A DNA stretch of 64,000 bases. Origin: Oceanidesulfovibrio marinus. Its GTDB lineage: Bacteria > Desulfobacterota > Desulfovibrionia > Desulfovibrionales > Desulfovibrionaceae. Below are positions 33,103 to 43,833 of the stretch, one piece after another. Each line of letters starts with the position of its first letter. The stretch's first letter is position 1. A program made the translations under genes and the position numbers. Below the pieces are notes generated by a model that was not told where the DNA came from, did not search any database, and saw nothing but the letters and a program-made list of their open reading frames with translations. The stretch lies in the NCBI RefSeq assembly GCF_013085545.1, contig NZ_CP039543.1, forward strand, positions 4,247,322-4,311,321, in the 5' to 3' direction.

Positions 33103-33861
33103 CTACCTCAGCGGCCGCTTGAGCGCTTGCACGGTGAAGAGGTCATCGGACAGGTCCACGTCGAAGTGCAGCTCCTTGTAGTCCAGCACGGTGTACTCGT
33201 CCGTGACGTCGGTCTTGTGCATCTTCCAGACCGTGGGGTAGAGCTTGCCGCCCATCTCGCTGATCTTCAGCATCTCCAGTATCTTCACGGACTGCATGTC
33301 CTCGTCGAAGAACTCCTGGGAGATGTAGATGTCGTCCTCGCGGACCTTGAGCACCTGCTTGCCCCAGACCACGGGCGCGTGCGGCTTGGGGATGGACTCG
33401 ATGACGTACACGGTCTTGCCCTCGTGCTGCTCCTGACCGATGATTGTGTGGGTGTAATCCGTAAGGATGGTGTCGGACTTGGCAAGGTCGTTATTGGAGA
33501 AGTCCGAGCCCATCCACGACTGCGACATCATGGACGGCGGGATCTTGATCACGCGGTTGATCTTGGGGTTGTAGGTCCACATCTCGTGGCCCAGCTTGAG
33601 CGTGCCGTTGTCCTTGTCCTTGGCCGGCTCGATGATCTTGAAGATGCTGTCCTCCACGCCGCGGGTCCAGGCCTTGATGGTCATGGACCGCTCCCAGCTG
33701 GGGCGGTGGATGGTCATGTCCACCACGGAGACGGAGGTCCTGCCGCGCAGGTAGTCGTGCGCGCGCTGCACCAGCTCGTCGGCGGTGACGGCGGAGGCGG
33801 TCTGCGCCCCGAGGATCAGGGCGGCCGCAGCCAGTAGGATGGAAGAAATCCGAATGCGCAT
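33103..33861 (-). CDS. LolA-like outer-membrane lipoprotein-sorting protein
   Basis: 252 residues from ATG 33861. The signal peptide is ISSILLAAAALILGAQTASA. The mature domain has the half-barrel pattern of the LolA/LppX fold: SVSVVDMTIHRPSWERSM, MWTYNPKINRVIKIPPSMM, SQSWMGSDFSNNDLAKSD. It should carry a lipid or lipoprotein through the periplasm from the FtsX-type permeases to the barrel protein. It is distinct from housekeeping LolA in length and sequence and lies 17 nt after tetR. Confidence 0.85.
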   Translation of the reverse strand: MRIRISSILLAAAALILGAQTASAVTADELVQRAHDYLRGRTSVSVVDMTIHRPSWERSMTIKAWTRGVEDSIFKIIEPAKDKDNGTLKLGHEMWTYNPKINRVIKIPPSMMSQSWMGSDFSNNDLAKSDTILTDYTHTIIGQEQHEGKTVYVIESIPKPHAPVVWGKQVLKVREDDIYISQEFFDEDMQSVKILEMLKISEMGGKLYPTVWKMHKTDVTDEYTVLDYKELHFDVDLSDDLFTVQALKRPLR

Positions 33862-33878
33862 ACGTGTGCTCCAGAAAA

Positions 33879-34493
33879 TCAGGCTTGGGGGATAAGCCCC
33901 GTGAGCATTGCGTCGAGAAAACCGCGGTTCACGCTTTCCACGTCCAGGTCCGTAAACATCCAGGCCTGCAGGCCCAGGGCGTCCCACATGCCGACCAGGG
34001 CGGTGGCCACAGCCTCGACATCCACGCCGGGGCGAATTTCGCCGTGCTCCTGGCCCTGGTGCAGAATGTCGGCGATGAACTCCCGGTACTGGAGATAGCC
34101 CTGGCGGAAGGCGGCCATGAGCCGGTCGCGCATGGGGGAGGTGCCGGCAGCGGCCCAGAACTCCAGGGTCAGGCTGTACGCCTCGCTGGTATGGTTGATC
34201 CACGCCACGAAAGCCTCGGAAAAGACGCGCAGCTGCTCCACAGCGCTTCCGCCGGGATGCTGGGTGGCCAGATCCTCGGCGAGCTGGCCCATGAGCAGCT
34301 CGAAGACGGCAAGGAAGATGTCCTCCTTGCTGTCAAAATACTCGTACACCGTGCCCTTGCCCACGTCGGCGCTGGCGGCGATGCCCGCCACGGTGGCGCC
34401 GGCGAACCCGCGTTCCGCGAACACGGCGGCTGCGGCCTGGATGATGGCCTCGCGCTTGGCGCTTTTTCTGTCCTGTGTAGTGCTGGAACCCAT
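33879..34493 (-). CDS. TetR-family repressor of the envelope-export operon
   Basis: 204 residues. The N-terminal helix-turn-helix (about 14-60; AAAVFAERGFAGATVAGIAA...GKGTVYEYFDSKEDIF) is standard TetR. The C-terminal ligand domain is unassigned. It is the first gene of its operon, and a perfect 16-bp palindrome sits 25 bp upstream of the start, so it is almost certainly autoregulated and controls the five genes behind it. Confidence 0.9.
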   Translation of the reverse strand: MGSSTTQDRKSAKREAIIQAAAAVFAERGFAGATVAGIAASADVGKGTVYEYFDSKEDIFLAVFELLMGQLAEDLATQHPGGSAVEQLRVFSEAFVAWINHTSEAYSLTLEFWAAAGTSPMRDRLMAAFRQGYLQYREFIADILHQGQEHGEIRPGVDVEAVATALVGMWDALGLQAWMFTDLDVESVNRGFLDAMLTGLIPQA

Positions 34494-34518
34494 ACTGTTT
34501 TCTACCCTTTTTCTAACC

Positions 34519-34534
34519 GACCGACCGGTCGGTC
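34519..34534. promoter_or_regulatory. TetR operator, perfect 16-bp palindrome
   Basis: GACCGACCGGTCGGTC is its own reverse complement and matches the common TetR-family operator core. It lies between tetR and the AT-rich stretch upstream. Confidence 0.8.
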
Positions 34535-34777
34535 AATTCAAGAATGTGGCAGAACCACCTGCGTGTCAAGCAGGATCGTGCACAAAAAAGTGTACCCGGG
34601 GATCAGAAGGAGGAGGGAGCCGAAGACCGTTTGGATATGTCGTAATGACAATACTAGTAATACACAATTCCGCCATATGATTGCAAAAAATGTACAGTAG
34701 GTATAACCTGAAAGTTTGAGGGGTGGATCAATTTTCAAAAATGTATGTGCGATATCGAACACGAGGAAGGGGACATC

Positions 34778-36943
34778 GTGATCTCATCAATTAAAACAAA
34801 GCTTGTATTTCTCATTGCCATTATCTCGATGGTGTTCATTGCGGGGTTTGCCATGCTCTTCCGCAATGCCTCGGAAATGTCCGAGGAGTATAAAGCAGAA
34901 GTCATGCAGAAGGTCGAGCAGCGCATCGGAATCGAGCGCGAGAAGATCAGCTCGTACATGGAGCTGATGGAAGACAAGGCCAAAGACATGGCGCTGGCCG
35001 GCGAGTCGTTCTACAATATCGCCAAGGCAAGCGGGAATACGAACCTGGACGATGTGAATGCATTTGTCACAACATTCGTTCAGGAGTTCAAAAACGCCAT
35101 TGGGGCCGGGTTGTGGTACGATCCGCATGTCTATCTGCCGGATCAGAAGTATCTCGGCCTGTACGCGTACTGGGATAACGGCAAGGTCGTATTCACCACG
35201 GAATACAACACCGAGGAGTACGACTATCCCAACCAGGAGTGGTACACCTCGGCCATTCCCAAAAGCTGGCCGCGGGATAAACCGCTGCCCCAGCGCATCC
35301 ACTGGTCCGAGCCGTACTTCGACGCCGCCGGCTCCATGGCGCTCATGGTCACGGTCTCGAGCGTCATGTACGGCGCAGACGGCACCATCATCGGCATGTC
35401 CACGGCCGATCTGAGCATGGAGAACCTGAGCGCGCAGGTGCAGGCCATCAAGCCCACGCCCTCGTCCATGGCCTTTGCCGTGGAGACCGGGAGCGGCTCT
35501 CTGACCGCGCATTCCACGGACCAGGACATGGTGCTCAAGCCCGTGACAGAGCTGCCTTTTGGCAGGGACCTGCCCACGCCGGATAAGCTCGGCGCCGGCG
35601 AGATGGTCGAGATCGAGCAGACCATCGACGGCCGCGACCAGATCGTCTTCTACACCATCACCAACACCGGCATGGGCCTCGGCGTGGTGGTTCCCAAGGA
35701 CGAGCTCTTCGCCAAGCAGCAGGGACTGGCGGACTTCAACACGACCATCGCCGTGATCGTGGGCGCCGCCGTGCTGGGCCTGATCATTCTGGCGTATTTC
35801 CTGCTCAACCGCTGGGTGGTCGCGCCCATCAAGTCGCTTGTGGACTACTCCCGCCAAGTTGCCTGCGGCAAGCTGGACGCCAGCTGCTCCCACAAGCTGG
35901 AGGCCGAGATGGCCCAGCTCCACGAGGCCATGGTGGGCATGGTCGGCTCGCTGGAAGAGATGATGGGCGAGGCCAACACGCGGACCGAGGAGGCGCGCCG
36001 GCTCTCGGACGAGGCGGCCGCGGCGCGCGACACGGCCGAGGAGGCCACGCGCCAGGCGCAGCGTGCTCGTCAGGACGGCCTGCTGGAAGCGGCCGACAAG
36101 CTGGATCAGGTGGTGCACGTGGTTTCTTCGGCGTCCACGGAGCTGGCGCATCAGATCGATGAGTCGCGGAACGGCGCGAATGCGCAGTCCACCAGGATCA
36201 GCGAGACAGCCACGGCCATGGAGCAGATGTCCTCATCCATCGTGGAGATCGCCAGGAACGCCGAGCAGTCCGCGGTGACCTCCGACGCCACCCGCTCTTC
36301 CGCAGACGACGGCTCCAACCAGGTGCAGTCGGTAAAGAGCAACGTGGATGAGATCGCGTCCACATTCCAATCGCTGTACGAGTCCGTCTCCGACCTCAAC
36401 GTGAAGGCCGAGGGCATCGGCGCTATCGCCCAGACCATCGAGGACATCGCCGACCAGACCAACCTGCTGGCGCTCAACGCGGCCATCGAGGCGGCGCGTG
36501 CCGGAGATGCTGGACGCGGCTTCGCCGTGGTCGCAGACGAGGTGCGCAAGCTGGCCGAGAAGACTATGACCGCCACCAAGGAGGTAGGCGGCTCCATTTC
36601 CGGCATCCAGAACGGCGTGGAGCACACCCTGGGCAGTATGGACTCGGCCAAGCAGATCATTGAGAAGTCATCCGGCGAGGCGGACGAGGCCGGCAGGCTG
36701 TTGCACGAGATCGTCCGGAACGCCATGACCTCGTCCGACCAGATCCGCGCCATCGCGACCTCCTCGGAGGAGCAGGCGAGTGTGACCGAGGAGATCGGCC
36801 GCTCCATCGATGACGTAAACGCCATCTCCGCCAAGACGGCGGATGCCATGAGCGAGGCGGCCCAGGCCGTGTCCGAGCTCAACGAGCAGGCCCTGGCGCT
36901 GAAAAAGCTCATCGATGAGCTGCGCAACGAGGGACGCGTCTAA
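34778..36943 (+). CDS. methyl-accepting chemotaxis protein with periplasmic dCache sensor
   Basis: 721 residues from GTG 34778, chosen because GAGGAAGGGG lies 6 nt upstream and the first TM helix starts at once ([21 protein letters not shown]). An ATG at 34745 in the same frame has no ribosome site. The periplasmic part (about 30-318) is a double-Cache domain with the NQEWYTSAI...[17 protein letters not shown] pattern of small-molecule (amino or organic acid) receptors. TM2 (about 322-345), HAMP, and a signalling domain with tip [21 protein letters not shown] at about 558 follow. Monocistronic, with a strong terminator. Confidence 0.9.
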   Translation: MISSIKTKLVFLIAIISMVFIAGFAMLFRNASEMSEEYKAEVMQKVEQRIGIEREKISSYMELMEDKAKDMALAGESFYNIAKASGNTNLDDVNAFVTTFVQEFKNAIGAGLWYDPHVYLPDQKYLGLYAYWDNGKVVFTTEYNTEEYDYPNQEWYTSAIPKSWPRDKPLPQRIHWSEPYFDAAGSMALMVTVSSVMYGADGTIIGMSTADLSMENLSAQVQAIKPTPSSMAFAVETGSGSLTAHSTDQDMVLKPVTELPFGRDLPTPDKLGAGEMVEIEQTIDGRDQIVFYTITNTGMGLGVVVPKDELFAKQQGLADFNTTIAVIVGAAVLGLIILAYFLLNRWVVAPIKSLVDYSRQVACGKLDASCSHKLEAEMAQLHEAMVGMVGSLEEMMGEANTRTEEARRLSDEAAAARDTAEEATRQAQRARQDGLLEAADKLDQVVHVVSSASTELAHQIDESRNGANAQSTRISETATAMEQMSSSIVEIARNAEQSAVTSDATRSSADDGSNQVQSVKSNVDEIASTFQSLYESVSDLNVKAEGIGAIAQTIEDIADQTNLLALNAAIEAARAGDAGRGFAVVADEVRKLAEKTMTATKEVGGSISGIQNGVEHTLGSMDSAKQIIEKSSGEADEAGRLLHEIVRNAMTSSDQIRAIATSSEEQASVTEEIGRSIDDVNAISAKTADAMSEAAQAVSELNEQALALKKLIDELRNEGRV

Positions 36944-36980
36944 CGCGGTATCCGACCGGCGCAACAACATACACCGGCAC

Positions 36981-37032
36981 GACCGCCGCTCGCGAAGGGA
37001 CAGCTCCTTTGCGGGCGGCGGTCTCGTTTTTT
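36981..37032 (+). terminator. rho-independent terminator
   Basis: GACCGCCGC (36981-36989) pairs with GCGGCGGTC (37015-37023), with further pairing of AAGG/CCTT inside, and is followed by TCGTTTTTT. The rest of 36944-37274 shows no gene. Confidence 0.85.
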
Positions 37033-37274
37033 CAGCCTCCGGCGTGCGGTCGCAGCGGCGTCCATGCTCCCCATAGAAGGCAGAAAGCGTGCACAACGAA
37101 GGGGTGTCTATATGGCCTGGTAATTCTGCGAGTAACGACATGATGTTATGGACGACGGTCCGGCAAATTGCTACGTTCCCCCGAGAAATATCACGTCGTT
37201 TCCTGCGGGGATTGCGTTTCCCGCTGTGATGAACCTCGCCAGGATGTGGTCCGTACCGTCAAGCAAGAGGGCTG

Positions 37275-37832
37275 ATGAGAATGAAAGTGTACGATTTCAA
37301 GACGCGGCTGTGCTATCTGCCGTTCGCTGCGGCGGCAGCCCTTGTCGCATTCGTGTTGTTTGTCATTCCAACGCCGCCGCTCTCTGAAATACGTCTGACG
37401 GACTGGATTTCCTTTCTTGTCTTTGTGGGCGTCGTATTCACCGCCGGGTATGTGAGCTACCGCTTCATTGTCAGTGGCATCGTGATCAAGAATGATCGCG
37501 TGGCCATGGATTACATGACGCGGACAAAGCTGCTGGATGTACGGCATCTTGAGGAGGTCCACGGTCTCAATGCGTTATGCATGGGATTGCTCAAGATACA
37601 CTATGGCGGCGAGACCGTGTACGCGGCCGTGATGATACCGTTCTGGCGCGAGGGCGCATCCGATTCCTTCGAGCGTCTGGTGGATGCGCTGGGGTATCGT
37701 ACGGCGCCGTTCCAGAACGGAGCGATGCTGGCGAAGGACAACGCGCCGCAAGGCGTCCGGCCAGCAGCCGAGGACGGCGGCGAGTTCCCGGACCTTTTCG
37801 ACCCCCTGCCCGACGAGCCGCACGAAAAGTAG
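37275..37832 (+). CDS. hypothetical two-TM protein with PH-like domain
   Basis: 185 residues, not assigned to a family. Two TM helices (about 12-32 and 43-65) precede a soluble part starting SYRFIVSGIVIKNDRVAMDYM, which looks like the strand pattern of bacterial PH-like (bPH) domains. The tail is acidic and Pro-rich. Start at ATG 37275 or 37281; AGAGGG precedes both. No operon partner. Confidence 0.5.
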   Translation: MRMKVYDFKTRLCYLPFAAAAALVAFVLFVIPTPPLSEIRLTDWISFLVFVGVVFTAGYVSYRFIVSGIVIKNDRVAMDYMTRTKLLDVRHLEEVHGLNALCMGLLKIHYGGETVYAAVMIPFWREGASDSFERLVDALGYRTAPFQNGAMLAKDNAPQGVRPAAEDGGEFPDLFDPLPDEPHEK

Positions 37833-38189
37833 CATCCCTTCCGGAAATACCGGCGACACGCCATCTGCCCAGGCCAAGCGCCTTTCGCCGGGTAGGCAAC
37901 CCACGGGCGCTGCCCATCGCAAGTCTGCCGAGGAACACAGCTTTCTGACCCCTGAGACTTGCGATCCCTCGGCCCCCGGGCGCTGCCCACTGCCCATGAC
38001 CACGGGTGCGCCGCGTTTGCGGAAGGCGTCGGCTATCTGGTATGCCCTGGCGCAGCGGACAGTTGCGCCGTGAGAGCGGCGAGGTCGGTGAGTGCGGAGC
38101 CTTCGGCCTGAAGATGGAGTCGTTACCGGCATGCGCTGCCGGACCAGGGAAATCAACAGCAGGGTATACGCGAGGGCCTGGACGTGGGT
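37833..38189. other. intergenic, nothing recognised
   Basis: 357 bp. Open frames here have no ribosome site and no protein-like sequence. No clear terminator, RNA gene or repeat was found. Confidence 0.4.
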
Positions 38190-38657
38190 ATGAAAGTCAA
38201 AAGGAAGATAAGCTCCCGGGTTATCTACCATACCAGCACGCTGGGCATAATCGAAGTGCAGCAAGTGGGCGTGGCCAGGCTGGACGCCAGGGCATTCACC
38301 GTGCAGCTCGATCCCAACGGCAAGGGCCCCGGCCTGGACCTCGGCGTAGCCTTCCACCGCATCCAGGCCGTCAAAGCGTTTCAGAAAAAGTCCAGCAGCT
38401 CCTCGTTCTACATCGTGGAGATCGAGTATGTGGACAACAGCGGCGCACTCCAGTCCATCACCCTGGAGCTGCGCGTATTTCTGCGCCAGAGCCAGGCCCT
38501 GAAGACGGCCAAGGCCTGGAAGCAGGTCTTTGCCACGCTACAGGAAGAAGCGGGCATCGCCCCGGCTGAGCAGCCCGAATCCACCACAGAATCCACAGAG
38601 TCCACAGAATCATCGGAACCCGCGGAATCCAAAGAGTCTGTGGAGTCCAGGGAGTAA
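38190..38657 (+). CDS. hypothetical protein with acidic Ser/Glu-rich repeat tail
   Basis: 155 residues from ATG 38190. The folded part (about 1-120) alternates strands and a helix (VIYHTSTLGIIEVQQVGVARLD...FYIVEIEYVDNSGALQSITLEL). The last 30 residues are a low-complexity tail of TES/ESS/KES units encoded by short tandem TCCACAGAA-like repeats (about 38578-38650). No family recognised, no signal peptide. The ribosome site is poor, so the call is moderate. Confidence 0.45.
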   Translation: MKVKRKISSRVIYHTSTLGIIEVQQVGVARLDARAFTVQLDPNGKGPGLDLGVAFHRIQAVKAFQKKSSSSSFYIVEIEYVDNSGALQSITLELRVFLRQSQALKTAKAWKQVFATLQEEAGIAPAEQPESTTESTESTESSEPAESKESVESRE

Positions 38658-38802
38658 CGGCCCGGCCCGCGCTTCTGCATCTCCATCCTCTCGTTCGACT
38701 CGCATCCTGAGAGCCCGCCCGCAAGGGCCGCTGCCTGAAAAAGCAGTGTACATCGCCGGACCCGGCACCTCCCGTCTTGCGATTCCTTCAGTTCCCTTTA
38801 CA

Positions 38803-38835
38803 CAAAAGAAAGGGCGCCGCGCGAAGGCGACGCCC
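38803..38835 (-). terminator. terminator of the glpSTPQUV operon
   Basis: On the minus strand the stem is GGGCGTCGC / GCGGCGCCC (38835-38827 and 38820-38812, one G-T pair), followed by TTTCTTTTG. Confidence 0.8.
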
Positions 38836-38866
38836 CTGTTGTTGCGGATCGGAATAGCCAGGGTGG

Positions 38867-40615
38867 TTATTTCACCTTGCCTTCCTTCCAGGCCTGGATC
38901 AGATCGTCGTAGTTCACGGTCTGGCCCTGAGGCTTCTCGTTTTCCAGCTTGGGCTTGGGGGCGCCGGGCTGGCTGAGCCAGTACTCGGGATCCCTGGGCT
39001 CGTTCAGCTTGGGACCGCATACGGGCAGGACGTTGGCGCGCTCCAGGCGCTCCATGATGCGGTCCTGCTCGGCGGCCAGGTTGTCCATGGCGGTGTCCAC
39101 GGTGACCTCGCCGGCAACGGCCTCACCGATGTTCTGCCACCACAGCTGGGCCAGCTTGGGGTAGTCGGGCACGTTGGTGCCGGTGGGGGTCCAGGCGACG
39201 CGGGCCGGGCTGCGATAGAATTCCACCAGGCCGCCCAGCTTGGGCGCGCGCTCGGTGAAGGATTTGTCGCGGATGTCGCTGTCGCGGATCGGGGTCAGGC
39301 CCACGTGGGCCTTCTTCAGCGAGGTCGTCTTGGCCACGCAGAACTGGGCGTAGAGCCAGGCGGCCTTGCGGCGGTCCACCGGGGTGGACTTCAGCAGGGT
39401 CCAGGAGCCGCAGTCCTGATAGCCGAGCTTCTGGCCTTCTTCCCAGTACGGGCCGTGGGGCGAGGGAGCCATGCGCCACTTGGGCGTGCCGTCCTCGTTG
39501 ACCACGGGCGTGCCTTCCTCGACCACGGAGGGGACGAAGCTGGTGTACCAGAAGATCTGCTGGGCCACGTTGCCCTGGGCCAGGTACGGCAGGGACTGGT
39601 AGAAGTCCATGCCAAGGGCTCCGGGAGGCGCATAGCGGCGCAGCCAGTCCATGTACTTGCGCAGGGCGTACTTGGCGGCCGGGCCGTTGGTGGCGCCGCC
39701 GCGGGACACGGAGGAGCCGACCGGATGGCAGTCTTCCACGCGGATGCCCCACTCGTCCACGGGCAGGCCATTGGGCAGACCCTTGTCGCCGGCGCCGGCC
39801 ATGGAGAGCCAAGCGTCGGTGAAGCGCCAGCCGAGGTCCGGGGCCTTCTTGCCGTAGTCCATGTGGCCGTAGATGGCCATGCCGTCGACCTCTTTCACGC
39901 GGTCGGTGAAGAACTCGGCGATGTCTTCGTATGCGGACCAGTTGACGGGCACGCCCAGGTCGTAGCCGTAGATGTCCTTGAACTGCTTCTGGTACTCGGG
40001 GTTGTTGAACCAGTCGTAGCGGAACCAGTAGAGGTTCGCGAACTGCTGGTCGGGCAGCTGGTAGACCTTGCCGTCCGGAGCCGTGGTAAAGGAGATGCCC
40101 ATGAAGTCGTCGAGATCGAGTGTGGGCAGGGTGACGTCCTTGCCTTCGCCGGCCATCCAGTCGGTCAGGTTGACCACGTAGCCGGAGCGGAAGTGCGTGC
40201 CGATGAGGTCGGAGTCGTTGACGTAGCCGTCAAACACGTTCTCGCCCGACTGCATTTGCACCTGCAGCTTCTCGATAACGTCGCCTTCCTGGATCAGGTC
40301 GTGGGTGACCTTGATGCCGGTGATTTCCTCGAAGGCTTTGGCGAGGACCTTGGACTCGTACTCGTGGGTGGGGATGGTTTCGGAGACCACGCGGATCTCC
40401 ATGCCGCGGAAGGGCTCCGCCGCTTTGGTGAACCATTCCATCTCCTTCATCTGCTCTTCCTTGGAGAGCGTCGAAGGTTGGAACTCGTCATCAATCCATT
40501 TTTTTGCCGCGTCCGAGTATTGATCCGCAGCGGCGATGCTCGCGACACAGAAGAGAGCCGTGAGCATGGTCCCCAGACAGAGGAGACGCAGGAAAATCCT
40601 GTGCTTCATCGACAT
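38867..40615 (-). CDS. glpV: glycerol ABC transporter substrate-binding protein
   Basis: 582 residues from ATG 40615, behind a strong AGGAGGTGG. Signal peptide to about residue 30 (...VASIAAADQ). The sequence is that of the long (about 580) GlpV-type binding protein rather than UgpB: FEEITGIKVTHDLIQEGDVIEKL, DGKVYQLPDQQFANLYWFRYDWF, DCGSWTLLKSTPVDRRKAAWLYAQFC. It captures glycerol in the periplasm. It is the last gene of the operon, 111 nt after glpU, and its strong site fits the excess usually needed for a binding protein. Confidence 0.87.
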   Translation of the reverse strand: MSMKHRIFLRLLCLGTMLTALFCVASIAAADQYSDAAKKWIDDEFQPSTLSKEEQMKEMEWFTKAAEPFRGMEIRVVSETIPTHEYESKVLAKAFEEITGIKVTHDLIQEGDVIEKLQVQMQSGENVFDGYVNDSDLIGTHFRSGYVVNLTDWMAGEGKDVTLPTLDLDDFMGISFTTAPDGKVYQLPDQQFANLYWFRYDWFNNPEYQKQFKDIYGYDLGVPVNWSAYEDIAEFFTDRVKEVDGMAIYGHMDYGKKAPDLGWRFTDAWLSMAGAGDKGLPNGLPVDEWGIRVEDCHPVGSSVSRGGATNGPAAKYALRKYMDWLRRYAPPGALGMDFYQSLPYLAQGNVAQQIFWYTSFVPSVVEEGTPVVNEDGTPKWRMAPSPHGPYWEEGQKLGYQDCGSWTLLKSTPVDRRKAAWLYAQFCVAKTTSLKKAHVGLTPIRDSDIRDKSFTERAPKLGGLVEFYRSPARVAWTPTGTNVPDYPKLAQLWWQNIGEAVAGEVTVDTAMDNLAAEQDRIMERLERANVLPVCGPKLNEPRDPEYWLSQPGAPKPKLENEKPQGQTVNYDDLIQAWKEGKVK

Positions 40616-40726
40616 TAGCCACCTCCTAGCGCATTGCAGGTTGTTGAAGTTACGCCATGGCAAATGTGTCATAAAAACGTGCATTTCTACACGCTTTTTC
40701 TGTCGGATGCGGCAATCTGTATCGTT

Positions 40727-41005
40727 CTACCCCCAGCGCAGCATGGCTGCGAGAAAGGACAGCGCAAGCACGAGGGCGTACCACAGGGAAAGTTGCGTCA
40801 GACCCACCCAGATCAGCAGAATGTAGGCGCCGCCCAGAAGACCCATGAAGAGCCTGTCCCCCCGGGTGGTGGTCAGGGGCAGGAGCCCCCGCCGCGCTAT
40901 GGTGGGGGAGACGACCTCCCAGACGGCCATTATGGCGAGCACCACGCCGATGAAGATGAAGAACCCGGCCGTTACCGGCGTCCATGCCATCCATTCGAAA
41001 TCCAT
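40727..41005 (-). CDS. glpU: small membrane subunit of the glycerol ABC transporter (DUF2160)
   Basis: 92 residues with two to three TM helices (MAWTPVTAGFFIFIGVVLAIMAVWEV; LFMGLLGGAYILLIWVGL; YALVLALSFLAAMLRW). It matches the small GlpU protein that accompanies GlpSTPQV transporters. The exact role is unknown. It lies between glpQ and glpV in the conserved order. Confidence 0.85.
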   Translation of the reverse strand: MDFEWMAWTPVTAGFFIFIGVVLAIMAVWEVVSPTIARRGLLPLTTTRGDRLFMGLLGGAYILLIWVGLTQLSLWYALVLALSFLAAMLRWG

Positions 41006-41025
41006 GGTCGCGGCCTCCTACGGGA

Positions 41026-41829
41026 TTAGACCCGGCCCAGGGCGAAGCCCTTGGCCAGATGGTTGCGCACGAACCAGATGACCAGCGCGCCGGGCACGAT
41101 GGTCAGAATGCCGGCGGCGGCAAGAAGGCCCCAGTCCAGACCCGTGGCGCTCACGGTGCGCGTCATGGTCGCGGCAATGGGCTTGGCGTTGGTCGTGGTC
41201 AGCGTGCGCGCGAGCAACAGCTCCACCCAGCTGAACATGAAGCAGAAAAACGCCGTAACGCCAATGCCGGCGCGGATGAGCGGCAGGAAGATGGTGATGA
41301 AGAACCGCGGGAAGCTGTAGCCGTCGATGAACGCCGTCTCGTCGATCTCCCTGGGCACGCCGGACATGAAGCCTTCCAGAATCCAGACCGCCAGCGGCAC
41401 GTTGAACAGGCAGTGGGACAGGGCCACGGCGATGTGCGTGTCGATGAGGTTGAAGGTGGAGTAGAGCTGGAAGAACGGCAGCAGGAAGACCGCGGGCGGC
41501 GCCATGCGGTTGGTCAGGAGCCAGAAGAACACGTGCTTGTCGCCGATGAAGCGGTAGCGCGAGAAGGCGTACGCCGCAGGCAAAGCGGTCAAAAGCGAGA
41601 TGACCGTGTTCATCGTGACGTAGATGATGGAGTTGATATAGCCCGAGTACCACGAGGAGTCCGTGAATATCTTCAGGTAGTTCTGCAGCGTCGGGCTTGA
41701 GGGGTACAGGGCGAAGCCGCTCAGAATGTCCGCGTTGGTGCGCAGGGACATGTTGAGCATCCAGTAAATGGGCAGAAGCAGCAGGAACAGATAGAGGATC
41801 AGGCCCCAGTGTCGTTTTTGTATTTTCAT
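41026..41829 (-). CDS. glpQ: glycerol ABC transporter permease
   Basis: 267 residues, six TM helices, MalG-type. The EAA coupling loop reads EIDETAFIDGYSFPRFFITIFLPL. The start at 41829 overlaps the glpP stop by 4 bases (ATGA). The name follows the Rhizobium glycerol ABC system and must not be confused with glycerophosphodiester phosphodiesterase GlpQ. Confidence 0.88.
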   Translation of the reverse strand: MKIQKRHWGLILYLFLLLLPIYWMLNMSLRTNADILSGFALYPSSPTLQNYLKIFTDSSWYSGYINSIIYVTMNTVISLLTALPAAYAFSRYRFIGDKHVFFWLLTNRMAPPAVFLLPFFQLYSTFNLIDTHIAVALSHCLFNVPLAVWILEGFMSGVPREIDETAFIDGYSFPRFFITIFLPLIRAGIGVTAFFCFMFSWVELLLARTLTTTNAKPIAATMTRTVSATGLDWGLLAAAGILTIVPGALVIWFVRNHLAKGFALGRV

Positions 41830-42698
41830 CCTTTCTCTCCTGTCCCCACGGCTTGGAGGGCTTGATAGAAAAGGAAGCAGAACAGCAGCACGATGAGGAA
41901 GTAGACCAGGGAGAAGGCTGCCGCCGGCCCCAGGTCGAACTGTCCCACCGCCACCTTGACCAGGTAGATGGACAGGAACGTCGTGGAGTTGCCTGGCCCG
42001 CCGCCCGTGAGCACGAACGGTTCGGCGTAGATCAGGAAGCTGTCCATGAACCGCAGGAGCAGGGCGATGGTCAACACGCCGCGCATCTTGGGCAGCTGGA
42101 TGTACCAGAACACGGCCCAGCGCGAGGCGCCGTCGATCTTGGCGGCCTGGTAGTATGCCTCTGGAATGGCCCGCAGGCCGGCATAGGCCAGCAATGCCAC
42201 AAGCGGCGTCCAGTGCCACACCTCCATGAGCATCACTGTTATCCAGGCGTCCAGCGGACTGGCCGTGTGGTCGAAGGGTATGCCCGTTTGATTGATGAAC
42301 GCGCCCATCAGCCCGATGTCCGGCCGGGTGAAGATGATCCAGATGGTGCCGATGACGTTCCACGGAATGAGCAGCGGCAGGGCCAGCAGCACCAGCACCA
42401 GGGACGCTGTCCAGCCCTTCTTGGGCATGGCCAGGGCTATGAGCACGCCCAGCGGCATCTCGATGAGCAGCACCAGGCCCGAGAACAGGAACTGCCGCCA
42501 CAGGGCGGCGTGGAGCCGTTCGTCATGGAGCACCTCGCGGAACCACTCCGCGCCGATGAAGTAGCGCTGCCCGGGGCCGAAGATGTCCTGCACCGAGTAG
42601 TTCACCACCGTCATCAGGGGGATGATGGCGCTGAAGGCCACGATGACGAAGACCGGTATGACCAGGAACCAGGCTCTGTTATTGTCCCATTTGACCAT
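41826..42698 (-). CDS. glpP: glycerol ABC transporter permease
   Basis: 290 residues from ATG 42698, MalF-type permease with six TM helices. EAA loop AIPEAYYQAAKIDGASRWAVFWYIQLPKM. It starts 5 nt after the glpT stop; the frame is open further upstream but only through the end of glpT. It pairs with GlpQ. Confidence 0.88.
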   Translation of the reverse strand: MVKWDNNRAWFLVIPVFVIVAFSAIIPLMTVVNYSVQDIFGPGQRYFIGAEWFREVLHDERLHAALWRQFLFSGLVLLIEMPLGVLIALAMPKKGWTASLVLVLLALPLLIPWNVIGTIWIIFTRPDIGLMGAFINQTGIPFDHTASPLDAWITVMLMEVWHWTPLVALLAYAGLRAIPEAYYQAAKIDGASRWAVFWYIQLPKMRGVLTIALLLRFMDSFLIYAEPFVLTGGGPGNSTTFLSIYLVKVAVGQFDLGPAAAFSLVYFLIVLLFCFLFYQALQAVGTGEKG

Positions 42699-42703
42699 GA
42701 CGC

Positions 42704-43795
<1,092 letters not shown>

Positions 43796-43833
43796 GTAGT
43801 GCTCCCCTCCCTTTCTCGGCCGCTCGCGCCGCC

